Part shown: positions 8,518 through 17,000 of the stretch, piece by piece
Position numbering within the stretch: the stretch's first letter is position 1
How the letters are laid out: each line of letters begins with the position of its first letter
Assembly (NCBI GenBank): GCA_018262985.1
Contig: JADFDI010000012.1
Span: 30,657 to 94,656, forward strand
DNA: 64,000 nucleotides
Direction: 5' to 3'
Origin: Spirochaetota bacterium
GTDB taxonomy: Bacteria > Spirochaetota > Spirochaetia > Treponematales > UBA12059
Notes under the pieces: model-generated
Seen by the model: the letters and a program-made list of their open reading frames with translations, nothing else
Database searches by the model: none
Told to the model about the DNA's origin: nothing
Program-made: the position numbers and the translations under genes

Positions 8518-8630
8518 GGGGACAGACCCTCTTGGGGACAGCCCCCCCCGGGGACAGACCCCCACCGGGGACAGACCCTCTTGGGGACAGACCCCGAGGG
8601 GACAGCCCCCCTGGGGACAGACCCCGATGG
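8518..8630. repeat. Seven tandem GGGGACAG units in the csoR leader
   Basis: GGGGACAG starts at 8518, 8534, 8550, 8567, 8583, 8598 and 8613, a period of 15-17 bases. Most copies read GGGGACAGACCCC or GGGGACAGCCCCC, so each can fold as a tiny G4/C4 hairpin. The array lies in the predicted 5' untranslated leader of the copper operon, between the CsoR operator and the csoR start. The spacing letters differ between units, but there are no unique long spacers, so it is not a CRISPR. Confidence 0.8.
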
Positions 8631-8645
8631 AAAACGGAAATCGTC

Positions 8646-8670
8646 ACCCCACCCCCATAGGGGGTGGGGT
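8646..8670 (-). promoter_or_regulatory. CsoR-type operator
   Basis: A perfect inverted repeat, ACCCCACCCCC (8646-8656) and GGGGGTGGGGT (8660-8670) around ATA. Runs of C and G framed by T and A in an 11-bp dyad match known CsoR operators in character. It begins 6 bases downstream of the -10 box, over the expected start of transcription. Confidence 0.75.
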
Positions 8671-8676
8671 ACGTTT

Positions 8677-8705
8677 ACATTACCACTTCACTCGGGATCA
8701 GTCAA
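8677..8705 (-). promoter_or_regulatory. Promoter of the csoR-copA-copZ operon
   Basis: Read on the minus strand: TTGACT (8705-8700), a 17-base spacer, TAATGT (8682-8677). The CsoR-type palindrome follows immediately, so bound repressor would block initiation. Confidence 0.75.
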
Positions 8706-8723
8706 GGCGAGAACGACGGGAAG

Positions 8724-10637
8724 TCAGCCGCCCCGTTCGAGGCGCGCCTTCCACTCGGCGAGCAGCGCCTCGGCCTCGACCGTCGCCGGCTCGTCGACCA
8801 CGCGGACGAGCGCGACGTAGCGGCCGGTGGAGCAGGCGAAGACGATGTCGCGCCCGGCGTCGAGGACCGGCGTCGCGTACTGGCCGTCCTCGAGCGAGAG
8901 CAGGCCGTCGAACTGGGGGAACAGGATCGGATCGACGCAGCCGAGCTCCCCCTCGGGTTCGAAGCGGATGACGAGGGGGACGCCGCGGCGCGCCAGGGAC
9001 ACGAGTGGCGAGAAGCCGGAGGCGCCCGCGGCCACCGTCAAGGTCTGCACGCCGTCCTCCTCGAACGCGTAGCCGACCGGGCCCGGGTAGGACGGACGCG
9101 CCGACGGCGTCGACGCGACGGGGGACGACGCGGGGTCGCTTCCGCTTCCGGACGCGATTCCGTCCGACCCACCGACAGCCTCGCTGCCCGCGGGAGCCTC
9201 GAGCACGGTGATGCGGCTCGAAATCATGCCCATCCAGCAGGCGTAGGCGATGACGCCCGCCTTCCGGGGCGTGAACTCGATCAGGTTGTCGCCGGGAACG
9301 AGGCGCTTCCGGATTCCGAGGCTCGGGATGGTCACCGGGTTGTTGCAGCCGTTGAGGTCCGCCGCGTCCACGCGGACGGTCCAGCGGAGCGGGACGCCGG
9401 CGCGGACGACGATGGGGACGTAGGCGCTCGCGGTGAACTCGGTCAGCACGGTCTGGACGCCGCCTTCCATGACGGCCGCGACGCCGGAAGACGCGCCGGC
9501 CGCGGCGGCCGTCCCCGCGGAACCGGTCGACGGAGCGACGCGTCGGGGCGAAGCGGGCGGCTGGAGCCTCAAGGCGGGGGGCTCGATGGCGTTCCGGGCC
9601 GGCCGGGACGCGGCCGCGTCGCCTCCGGGCCACGGCACCGCGATGCCGGCCAAGGCCGCTCCCCGGAGCGCGGCCTGAAGTCCCATGAACACCACTAGCA
9701 GGGCGGCCGCCTTCGCGAACGCGTGAGCGTGCCGGCGCGGGGCGAGCGCGGCGAAGAGCCCGACCCCCGACATGAGCGGCACTGTGCCCAAGGCGAAGAC
9801 CGCCATGGCCGCGGCGCCGGAAAAGGCGCTGCCCGTGCCGACCGCGAAAAGCTGCATGCTCTGGAGCGGACCGCAGGGCATGAGCCCGTTGATGAGTCCC
9901 ACGACGAAGGGCCCCCGGCGTCGGAGGCGGGCGAGCAGGCCGTCCGGGGCGCCGCGTTTGGCGGGGGCGCGCCTCGCTCCCTGGAAGAAGCGGGGCAGGC
10001 GGAAGCCGAGCATGCGGAAGCCGTAGGCGATCATGAGGAGGGCGGCGAGGCCGGTGACGGCACCGCGGACGGCCGGCGTCGGGTCGAGGACCGAGCCCAG
10101 CGCGCCGGCGGCGGCGCCCACCGCTGCGTAGGAGGCGACGCGGCCCGCGTTGTAGAGCAGGGTCGGGGCGAAGGGGCTTCGCGGGCCGGCTGCGCGCGCG
10201 CCCCGGGGTTCCCCGGGAGCGCTGACGCCCTGCGAGAGGGAAAGGCCACCGCACATGGCCACGCAGTGGACCGAGGTCAGAAGCCCCGTCACGAAAAGCG
10301 CCGCGTAGCCCGCCGCCGCCCCGGGTTCGGGCAGGAGTCGGAAGAGGCCCGCGCGCGAGGCCAGGGCGTACAGGGCGACGAGGCCGAGCCCCGCGAGGTA
10401 CGGCGCGAACCGCGCGAGGGTCGATTCGGCGAGCCGGTAGCCGGCCGCCTCGAGCGCCGCCTTGAACCGGGGCGCGTCCGCGGTCCCGGGATCGAATTCC
10501 ACCCGGACCGTGGCCGAGGCGAAGTCCGCTTCCGCGGACCGCACGCCGTCGACTCCGCGGAGCGCCAGCTCGACGCGCGGCTCGCACGAGCGGCAGCTCA
10601 TGCCGGAAACCCGGAGGGTCCGGCGCTCGAGGCTCAC
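8724..10637 (-). CDS. HMA - SafE/DsbD-like membrane - double cupredoxin fusion protein
   Basis: A 637-residue protein. An N-terminal HMA domain has a metal site SCRSC (Cys15/Cys18). It is followed by a six-helix SafE/DsbD_2-type membrane domain (about 85-345, including LTSVHCVAMCGGLSLSQG and GLINGLMPCGPLQSMQLFAVG), a low-complexity linker, and two cupredoxin-like domains (about 392-480 with NGCNNPVTIPSLG and YACWMGM; about 529-618 with ELGCVDP and FACSTG). Related fusions occur near copper exporters. I infer copper translocation or handling across the inner membrane. The GTG start at 10637 overlaps the stop of the iron permease (GTGA), so the two are coupled; a longer upstream frame lies inside the permease and was not used. 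Confidence 0.75.
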   Translation of the reverse strand: MSLERRTLRVSGMSCRSCEPRVELALRGVDGVRSAEADFASATVRVEFDPGTADAPRFKAALEAAGYRLAESTLARFAPYLAGLGLVALYALASRAGLFRLLPEPGAAAGYAALFVTGLLTSVHCVAMCGGLSLSQGVSAPGEPRGARAAGPRSPFAPTLLYNAGRVASYAAVGAAAGALGSVLDPTPAVRGAVTGLAALLMIAYGFRMLGFRLPRFFQGARRAPAKRGAPDGLLARLRRRGPFVVGLINGLMPCGPLQSMQLFAVGTGSAFSGAAAMAVFALGTVPLMSGVGLFAALAPRRHAHAFAKAAALLVVFMGLQAALRGAALAGIAVPWPGGDAAASRPARNAIEPPALRLQPPASPRRVAPSTGSAGTAAAAGASSGVAAVMEGGVQTVLTEFTASAYVPIVVRAGVPLRWTVRVDAADLNGCNNPVTIPSLGIRKRLVPGDNLIEFTPRKAGVIAYACWMGMISSRITVLEAPAGSEAVGGSDGIASGSGSDPASSPVASTPSARPSYPGPVGYAFEEDGVQTLTVAAGASGFSPLVSLARRGVPLVIRFEPEGELGCVDPILFPQFDGLLSLEDGQYATPVLDAGRDIVFACSTGRYVALVRVVDEPATVEAEALLAEWKARLERGG

Positions 10638-11497
10638 CGCTCGCCGTCCGTCATGCTCGCGGCAGCCTTCGCGCGCGCGCGGCGTCGCGCCGCGTCCAGG
10701 GCCCAGTAGCCGAACAGGGAGAGCGTGAAGAGGTATTGCGCCGCGAACTGCACCCACTCGGGGCGCGAGTACCAGCCGACCAGCGCGTAGAGCGGCAGGC
10801 CGAGCGGGCCCTGCTTGTGGTCGAGGATGGTCTTCGACAGGTCGAAGGCCTTAGCGAGAAGCGGCGACGCAGGGTCGAGGGCGCCGGATTCCTTCAAGGC
10901 GGAAAGGCCCTCGTGGATGCCGTAGCCGAGCAGGAAGCCCGCCTGGAGGATCAGGTAGACGAGCGTCGCGTTGAAGATGGCGCTCAGGTTCACCCTGACG
11001 AGCGAGGCGAAGACGAGGTACACGAGCACGAGGGCTCCGACGAGCCCGAGCGCGATGCCCGCGAGCGGGTAGGTGCCCGCGAACGCGAAGAGCGCTATCT
11101 CCACGCCCTCGCGCAGCACCATGGCCAGGATGACCAGACCGATGCCGAGCGCGCCCGCCTTCGCGGCCACGCCGCGCTCCACCGCGCCGGTCATTTCGGC
11201 GCCGTGGCGTATCATCCAGACTATGAAGGTGCCGACGAGCAGGGTCGCGGCGATGCTGGCGCCGCTTTCCCAGAGCTTGGCCGCGAAACCCGCGCCGCCG
11301 AGGGCGTCGGCTGCGGCGAACAGGGCGGCGCCGAACCCGAAGGAGAGGACCACGCCGGCCGCGGCGCCGGTCCAGACCGCCTTCCGCGCCTCGCCGCGAC
11401 CGCTCCGCTCGAGGAAGCGCAGCGCCACCGCGACGACCAGGAAGGCCTCGAGGCCTTCGCGGAATCCTATGACGATGCCGGGTATCAGGGTTTCCAT
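10634..11497 (-). CDS. FTR1-family iron permease
   Basis: A 287-residue inner-membrane protein with seven hydrophobic segments and both iron-permease signatures: FREGLEAFL near residue 12 and LREGVEIALF in the fourth segment. FTR1/EfeU proteins take up iron, in the best-known systems after its oxidation by a copper protein. The usual EfeO and EfeB partners are absent; instead the gene overlaps the cupredoxin fusion by four bases. The ATG at 11497 was chosen because GGAGG sits 7 bases upstream; another ATG lies 15 bases earlier. An AT-rich palindrome covers the predicted promoter. Confidence 0.85.
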   Translation of the reverse strand: METLIPGIVIGFREGLEAFLVVAVALRFLERSGRGEARKAVWTGAAAGVVLSFGFGAALFAAADALGGAGFAAKLWESGASIAATLLVGTFIVWMIRHGAEMTGAVERGVAAKAGALGIGLVILAMVLREGVEIALFAFAGTYPLAGIALGLVGALVLVYLVFASLVRVNLSAIFNATLVYLILQAGFLLGYGIHEGLSALKESGALDPASPLLAKAFDLSKTILDHKQGPLGLPLYALVGWYSRPEWVQFAAQYLFTLSLFGYWALDAARRRARAKAAASMTDGER

Positions 11498-11520
11498 CGC
11501 GAACCTCCGCATGCTCCAGT

Positions 11521-11542
11521 AAAATTAGAGATATCTAACTTT
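11521..11542 (-). promoter_or_regulatory. AT-rich palindrome over the iron-permease promoter
   Basis: AAAATTAGA (11521-11529), GATA, TCTAACTTT (11534-11542): 9-bp arms with one mismatch, conspicuous in 70% GC DNA. The TTAG/CTAA character recalls DtxR/IdeR- or Fur-type iron boxes, but the match is not close enough to name the regulator. It overlaps the predicted -10 region. Confidence 0.5.
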
Positions 11543-11561
11543 ACATGACTCATTTTGTCAA
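11533..11561 (-). promoter_or_regulatory. Promoter of the iron-permease operon
   Basis: Minus strand TTGACA (11561-11556) is a consensus -35. At 17 bases the -10 would be TTAGAT (11538-11533), weak; TAGATA at 18 bases is an alternative. Both lie within the palindrome at 11521-11542. Confidence 0.5.
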
Positions 11562-11654
11562 GTATCAAACCGGAGAACCCGCATCGGACCGGATCGGTTC
11601 GGTTCGGTTCGAGACTATTCCGCTCCGTCGGGCGTCAGTTTGGTCGCGGCCGGT

Positions 11655-12578
11655 TCAGGCCTGGTCGAAGAGCCAGGTGGAGAGGTAGCGCTCGCCGGTG
11701 TCGCAGATGATGGTGACCACCGTCTTGCCCGCCATCTCGGGGCGGGAGGCCACCCTGAGGGCGGCCCATACGTTGGCGCCCGCCGAGATGCCGCCGAGCA
11801 CGGCCTCCTCGCGGGCCAGGCGGCGCGCGGTTTCGCCCGCGTCCTCGTGGCGGACCGTGAGAATCTCGTCGACGAGGCTCGAGTCGTAGTTGTCCGGCTT
11901 GAAGCCGGCGCCGATGCCCTGGATCTTGTGGGGCCCCGGGGCGCCGCCCGAGAGCACCGGCGAGTCGACCGGCTCCACCGCGATGGAGCGGAAGCCGGGC
12001 TTCCGGGCCTTGAGGGCGCGGGAGACGCCCGTGATCGAGCCGCCGGTCCCGACGCCCGCCACGAGGACGTCGACCTCGCCGCCGGAATCGCGCCAGATCT
12101 CCTCCGCGGTCGTGCGCGCGTGCATGGCCGGGTTGGAGGGATTCGCGAACTGCATCGGCATGAGGGCCCCGGGCGTCGCGGCGACGAGCTCCTGGGCCTT
12201 CGCGATGGCGCCCTTCATGCCCTTCGCGCCCTCGGTGAGCACGAGCTCGGCGCCGTAGGCCGCGAGCAAGCGCCGCCGCTCGACGCTCATGGTCTCGGGC
12301 ATGGTCAGGATCACCCGGTAGCCCCGCGCGGCGCCAACCGCCGCGAGCGCGATGCCGGTGTTGCCGCTGGTCGGCTCGATGATGACCGAGCCCGGCTTAA
12401 GCAGCCCGCGCTCCTCCGCGTCCTCGATCATCGCGAGGCCCACCCGGTCCTTCACGCTCGAGAAGGGATTGAGGCTCTCCATCTTGAGGAGGACGCGCGC
12501 CTTCGTGCCGTTCATGCGGCCGAGCTCCACGAGCGGCGTGTTCCCGACGGCTTCCAGTATCGACTTCATCAAGGCCAT
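11655..12578 (-). CDS. cysK: Cysteine synthase A (O-acetylserine sulfhydrylase)
   Basis: A 307-residue fold-type II PLP enzyme that makes cysteine from O-acetylserine and sulfide. The PLP lysine is Lys43 in NPFSSVKDR, the substrate loop is TSGNTG, and the phosphate-binding glycine loop is [10 protein letters not shown]. The C-terminal [12 protein letters not shown] matches the CysK branch. Length is normal for the family. GGGAGGAAGG precedes the ATG. It lies directly downstream of an Rrf2 regulator on the same strand, which suggests control of sulfur assimilation by that regulator. Confidence 0.93.
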   Translation of the reverse strand: MALMKSILEAVGNTPLVELGRMNGTKARVLLKMESLNPFSSVKDRVGLAMIEDAEERGLLKPGSVIIEPTSGNTGIALAAVGAARGYRVILTMPETMSVERRRLLAAYGAELVLTEGAKGMKGAIAKAQELVAATPGALMPMQFANPSNPAMHARTTAEEIWRDSGGEVDVLVAGVGTGGSITGVSRALKARKPGFRSIAVEPVDSPVLSGGAPGPHKIQGIGAGFKPDNYDSSLVDEILTVRHEDAGETARRLAREEAVLGGISAGANVWAALRVASRPEMAGKTVVTIICDTGERYLSTWLFDQA

Positions 12579-12657
12579 GTTCCTTCCTCCCGCCGGACCC
12601 CGCCGGCCGTTCCATCGGTTCCGACCGGGCGGCGGCCCAGCCGCTCGCCCGCGTCAA

Positions 12658-12704
12658 TCGTCAAATCGTCAAATCGTCAAATCGTCAAATCGTCAAATCG
12701 TCCA
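12658..12704. repeat. 8-bp microsatellite at the 3' end of the Rrf2 gene
   Basis: TCGTCAAA is repeated five times in full from 12658 to 12697, followed by a decayed copy. On the minus strand it reads as GATTTGAC units; the first supplies the TGA stop of the Rrf2 gene (12693-12695). Confidence 0.85.
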
Positions 12705-13097
12705 GTCGTCGAGGCCGGGACGCGCGGCCAGGTCCTCGAGGGTGACGCCCTCGAGCCAGGCGCGCATCGCCCCTTCCAGCCCGGCGCGCAGCGCTTCGAC
12801 GGCCGGATCGCCCGAGCCGGCCGCTGGTTCCCGCTCGAGGAGGGGCCCCTCGAGCGCGTCGAGCACCCGGCCCGCCGCTATCCGGGAGGGAGGCGCCGCC
12901 AGCGATACGCCGCCCCGGAAGCCGCGCGTCGAGCCGACGAGTCCCGCGGCCTTGAGGGGCGCCACGAGCTTCGCGAGGTAGGCCGCCGGCGCCCCGCTCC
13001 GTTCCGCGAGCGCGGACAGGGTGAGGCCCCCGTTCCCCGATCGGGCCAGCGCGACGAGGGCCCTGAGCCCGGTCACCGTCCGGGCGCTCAGCCGCAC
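12693..13097 (-). CDS. Rrf2-family transcriptional regulator
   Basis: A 134-residue winged-helix regulator with the Rrf2 pattern: MRLSARTVTGLRALVALA, a recognition region AERSGAPAAYLAKLVAPLKAAGLV, and the wing RGFRGGVSLAAPPSRI. It has no cysteine, so it cannot bind a cluster like IscR; it is closer in logic to CymR, the cysteine-metabolism repressor. Its position upstream of cysK supports a sulfur role (inference). The GTG at 13097 is used; the C-terminus ends in an 8-bp microsatellite. A clear promoter lies upstream. Confidence 0.85.
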   Translation of the reverse strand: MRLSARTVTGLRALVALARSGNGGLTLSALAERSGAPAAYLAKLVAPLKAAGLVGSTRGFRGGVSLAAPPSRIAAGRVLDALEGPLLEREPAAGSGDPAVEALRAGLEGAMRAWLEGVTLEDLAARPGLDDWTI

Positions 13098-13154
13098 GCG
13101 TCGCCCCGGTCGCCCTTAATCATTCTCACCAAGAGCATGTTGTTCATGTTTCAA

Positions 13155-13183
13155 CCTTACCTCTTTACTAATCTTTAGTCAAG
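13155..13183 (-). promoter_or_regulatory. Promoter of the Rrf2-cysK unit
   Basis: Minus strand TTGACT (13183-13178), a 17-base AT-rich spacer, TAAGGT (13160-13155). The 60-bp leader before the Rrf2 start is unusually AT-rich for this DNA and could hold the regulator's own site. Confidence 0.65.
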
Positions 13184-13250
13184 GACTCGGTCCCGCCTCG
13201 GCCGGTCACCGCTTGCGCCGCGAGGCGGCCTACGGCTAGGCTCCGACCCG

Positions 13251-14000
13251 ATGAAGAACGCAAGCACCACCGTCGCCAAGCTCGTCGAGGTCGCGATCCG
13301 CCGCTGGTCCATGATCGAAGCGGGCGACCGGATACTCCTCGGGGCCTCGGGCGGCAAGGACTCCACCGCGCTCGCCCTGGACCTGGCGACCAAGCGGCGC
13401 TGGTGGCCCGTTCCCTTCGAGCTCGCGGCCCTCCACGTCGCCACGGACGTCGGGACGAGGCCCGAGCTCGGCCCGATCCGGAAGCTCTACGAGGAAGCCG
13501 GCATCGAATGGATCGAGCTCGAGGTGCCGGTCATCGGGCGCCTCAAGGCGGGCGAGAAGATGAACTGCTACTGGTGCTCGACCCAGCGCCGCACCGAGCT
13601 CATCCGCCACGCGCTCGCCAACGGGTTCAACAAGATCGCGCTCGGGCACCACCTCGACGACATCGTCGAGACCCTCGTCATGAACATGCTCCACAAGGCT
13701 GAGATCTCCACCATGCCGCCCGTGGTGCGCTACGCGAAATACCCGCTCTCGGTCATCCGGCCCCTGGCCCTGGTCGAGGAGCGGCAGATCGTCGAGTGCG
13801 CGAGGGAGCGGGGCTTCGGCGCCTTCACCTGCACCTGCGGCTACGACGGCGCGTCGCGGCGCAAGGAAGTCCGCGCCAAGCTCGCGGCGCTCACCGACGG
13901 TTCCTCGAAGCTGAAGCGGAACCTTTTCGACTCGATGTCGAGGGTGAACCTCGAGTACCTGCCCGGCGGGGGCTCGACGGAGGACGAAGCGGGGGTATAG
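13251..14000 (+). CDS. ttcA: TtcA-type tRNA 2-thiocytidine synthetase (PP-loop ATPase)
   Basis: A 249-residue N-type ATP pyrophosphatase. The PP-loop is SGGKDS (33-38). Cysteines in CYWC (106, 109) and the CTCG motif (194, 196) fit the three-cysteine [4Fe-4S] arrangement of TtcA, which thiolates C32 of certain tRNAs. GHHLDDIVETLVMNML is the conserved family block. It is divergent from the Rrf2-cysK unit, keeping sulfur-related functions together. A TAGGCT box 12 bases before the ATG resembles the one before the transporter at 2719. Confidence 0.85.
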   Translation: MKNASTTVAKLVEVAIRRWSMIEAGDRILLGASGGKDSTALALDLATKRRWWPVPFELAALHVATDVGTRPELGPIRKLYEEAGIEWIELEVPVIGRLKAGEKMNCYWCSTQRRTELIRHALANGFNKIALGHHLDDIVETLVMNMLHKAEISTMPPVVRYAKYPLSVIRPLALVEERQIVECARERGFGAFTCTCGYDGASRRKEVRAKLAALTDGSSKLKRNLFDSMSRVNLEYLPGGGSTEDEAGV

Positions 14001-14022
14001 TGGAGGAACGGAGCCCCGCCCC

Positions 14023-17000
14023 ATGCCGAGAAAGCTCGCGCTCGCGGTCCTGATCCTCGCGGCCCTCGTCCCGTCCGCCGGGCCGGAACCCTTGCCCGAC
14101 CTCGCGGGGCTTTGGCGGACGACGCACCCGCGGGAGGACTGGGGCGAGGCGCTCGTCCAGTTCTACCCGCTCGAGACGGTCGAAGGCCCGCCGCGCTGGG
14201 ACGTCTCGATCTGGCGCGAGACGGACTCCGGCTTGCGCAAATTGCGCGACGGGCTCTTCGGCGAAGCCGTCGTCGCGGAATTGGCCGAACGGGACGGCGC
14301 GACCTTCATGCGCTGGCTCGCCGCGGACGGGCGGGAACTCGGAAGCAACCGGGTCGCCTCGCACGAAGCGGGCGCGCGCCTCGCGCTCGTCCCGGACGGC
14401 GAGGACACCGAGCGCGGCGATCCCGTCGAGCTCGCGTACTCGGGCGGGGTCCGCATCGCGCCCGCGCGGCTCCTGACGGTTCCGGAGCTTTCGGGCGTGT
14501 GGTCGCTCGACCATCCCCGGACCGGCCGGGTCAGCGTCCGCTTTTCGCCGACGGGCGGAGGCGATTGGCTCGTGGAGACGGTGCGCGAACTGCCCGCTTC
14601 GGGTTGGGCCTTCGTGCGCGAAGGCCTCTTCGGCGACCAGGATCACTCGGGTTCGGTATCGCGCGTCGCCCTCGAACGCGCCGACGGCGAGTGGTGGCTC
14701 GCCTGGAGCGAGCCGGACGAGCCGCGAGCCGCGCGCCGGGACCGCGTTTCGACGATCTATCCCGACGGATCCATCGGCCTGGGTCCGTCCGGGGGGAACG
14801 AAACCCTTCTCGAGTACGCGCGCCTCTCGCCGCTCGCGGGACCGGAGGCGCGCTTCGGTACGGCGCCCGCGCTGCTCGCGCTCGGCGGACTCTACGCGTA
14901 CCGGGCCGCAGGCGGCGCGGACGCGCGCGCGCTGCTCGTAGGGCGCGCCGGGGCGGCGGCGGACGGATCTCCCCTCCACCGCCTCGATCCAGCGGAAATC
15001 GGGGACGGGGCCGCTCCCCTCGCCGCCTCGCCGTCCGCCTTCCCGTACAGGTTCGTGGCGGTGCGCTCGGAGGATGGCCGACCGGTCCTCCGCCTCGTCG
15101 ATCCGGCGGGCTTCGTCGAGGAGCTCGAAGCCTTCGAGATAGCGCCCGACGGAAGCTTCTCCGTGCGCGCGTCCTTCCTCGGCGGAGGAATCGCGGCCGG
15201 CCGCTTCGAGCGGCTCGCGGAGAGCGCCGCGCCGCCCGCCCCGGGGGCAACGGCCGGCGGTCCCGCGCCGGAAGCCGGGCGCGACGCCACGTCCTCGCCG
15301 CGCGCGGCGGCGTACGCGCTCGCCAAGGCTCGGTGGGAAACCCTGCCCCGCCCCCTCCGCGCCGACTGGGAGACGTTCTCGAACTGGAAGCGGACTCTTT
15401 CAGGCGGGTGGAAGGCCGGGAACCTCGACCCGCGCGGCTACGCGGGACCGGACGCGCCGGCCTCCCCCGCGGACGACTTCGCCGCCTTCGTCGCGGAGCT
15501 CGCGCTCGAACCGGCCTGCCTGGACGCGCGGAGCCGCGCCGCGTACCGCTTTCCGGACCGCGCGCGCTTCGTCGTCGAACGCTGCCCCGGCGTCGTGGAG
15601 GCCGCGCGGGCGGCCGTCGGGCTCACGCCGTCGGCGTCACCGGCCGACGCGCCGTTCGCCTCGCCCGAACCGGCCCCGCCCTCCGCGTCGCCCGCGCCCG
15701 CGCGCCTCGACCCTTCGAGCATCACCGGCGTCGAGCTCGTGGTCACGAGCCCCTCGGCCGCGTCCATCGCCTCGATCGCGGGACACACGCTGCTGCTCGT
15801 GCGACGCGCGGGCGACCGCCCCGACGGCTCCGACTCGCTCGTCTACGGCTTCGTGGGCGAAACCGCCCGCGACCGCGCGGCGGGCGTCCGCGGCTTCCGC
15901 TACGCCTGGCGCGGCATCACGGGCCGCTACCGCTCGACCCTGAGCGTCGAAACCTTCGCCGACCTCGCCTTCCGCGGCGTCGTATTGGAGAACCGCGCCG
16001 TCCTCCGCTATCCCCTTTCCATGTCGCGCGCGGAAATCGAACGACTCGCGGAACGCCTCGACGCGCAGCGGCTCGCCTGGTCCGGTTCCTACCGCTTCTT
16101 CGGCGACAACTGCGCGAGCCTGCTCATGGACGCCCTCAACGCCGCCTTCGAGCCGGACGCGCGCGTCGAGCTCGACGAGGCCGTCGTCGCGCCGATGCTG
16201 GTCCTCTCGCGCCTCGCGCTCGCGGGCCGGATCGACGGCGTCGCGCGGCCCGAGGAGCGCACCCTCGGGGCGGACGCGCGCGAGGCCGCGGCTTCCATGG
16301 CGGCGCTCGCGGAGCGGATGGGCGCCCTCCTCCCCGACGAGGGGCGCGTGGAGCTCGAAGGCATCCTCGCGCGCTCGCTGGCCGACGGCAGCGCCGACAT
16401 ACGGCGCGACGGACTCTTCAGGGAGCCCTTCCTGGCGCGCGCCGCGCCCGGGCGGGACCAGGCCTACGCCGACCTGGCGGACTTCTGCGTCGGAGGCGCG
16501 GTCCTCGGCGACGCGGGGCGGCGCGAACTCTGCGAGCTCGCCCTCCGCTGGCTCGAGGCGGCCTTCGAGCGCGAACTCTTCCTGGCCGTGCCGGAAACCG
16601 TCCGCTCGTCCTGGACCAACCCGGAAGCCATCCCGCGCGAGCTCGAGCGCGCCCTCCTCGACAGCGCCGAATACCGGATCCGCTCGCGCCGCGAAAACTC
16701 CCCCGAGATCGCGGCCTTGCGCCTCGCGTCCTCGCGGCTCAGGCTGCACGCGGACTCGTCCTGGCCCGACGCCGACTTCTACGGCCTGGCGCGGCGAGTC
16801 CGCTCGGAGCGCGACGAGGCGAGGGCCCGCGAAGCCGAAGGCGCGTACTTCGGCAACGCCTATTATTTCCGGCAGGCCGCGTCCGGCGCGCGCCTCGGCG
16901 CCGACGGCCCGGTCGGCTTCGCCTCCTGGTCCACCGCCCTCTATCGCGGCGAGGCGGGCGACGATTCGGCGTGCGCCCTCAAGCGCGAGCTCCGCCTCGT

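Noticed and set aside
8518..8630. CRISPR array
   Set aside because: Unit length is 15-17 bases, with no unique spacers and no cas genes.
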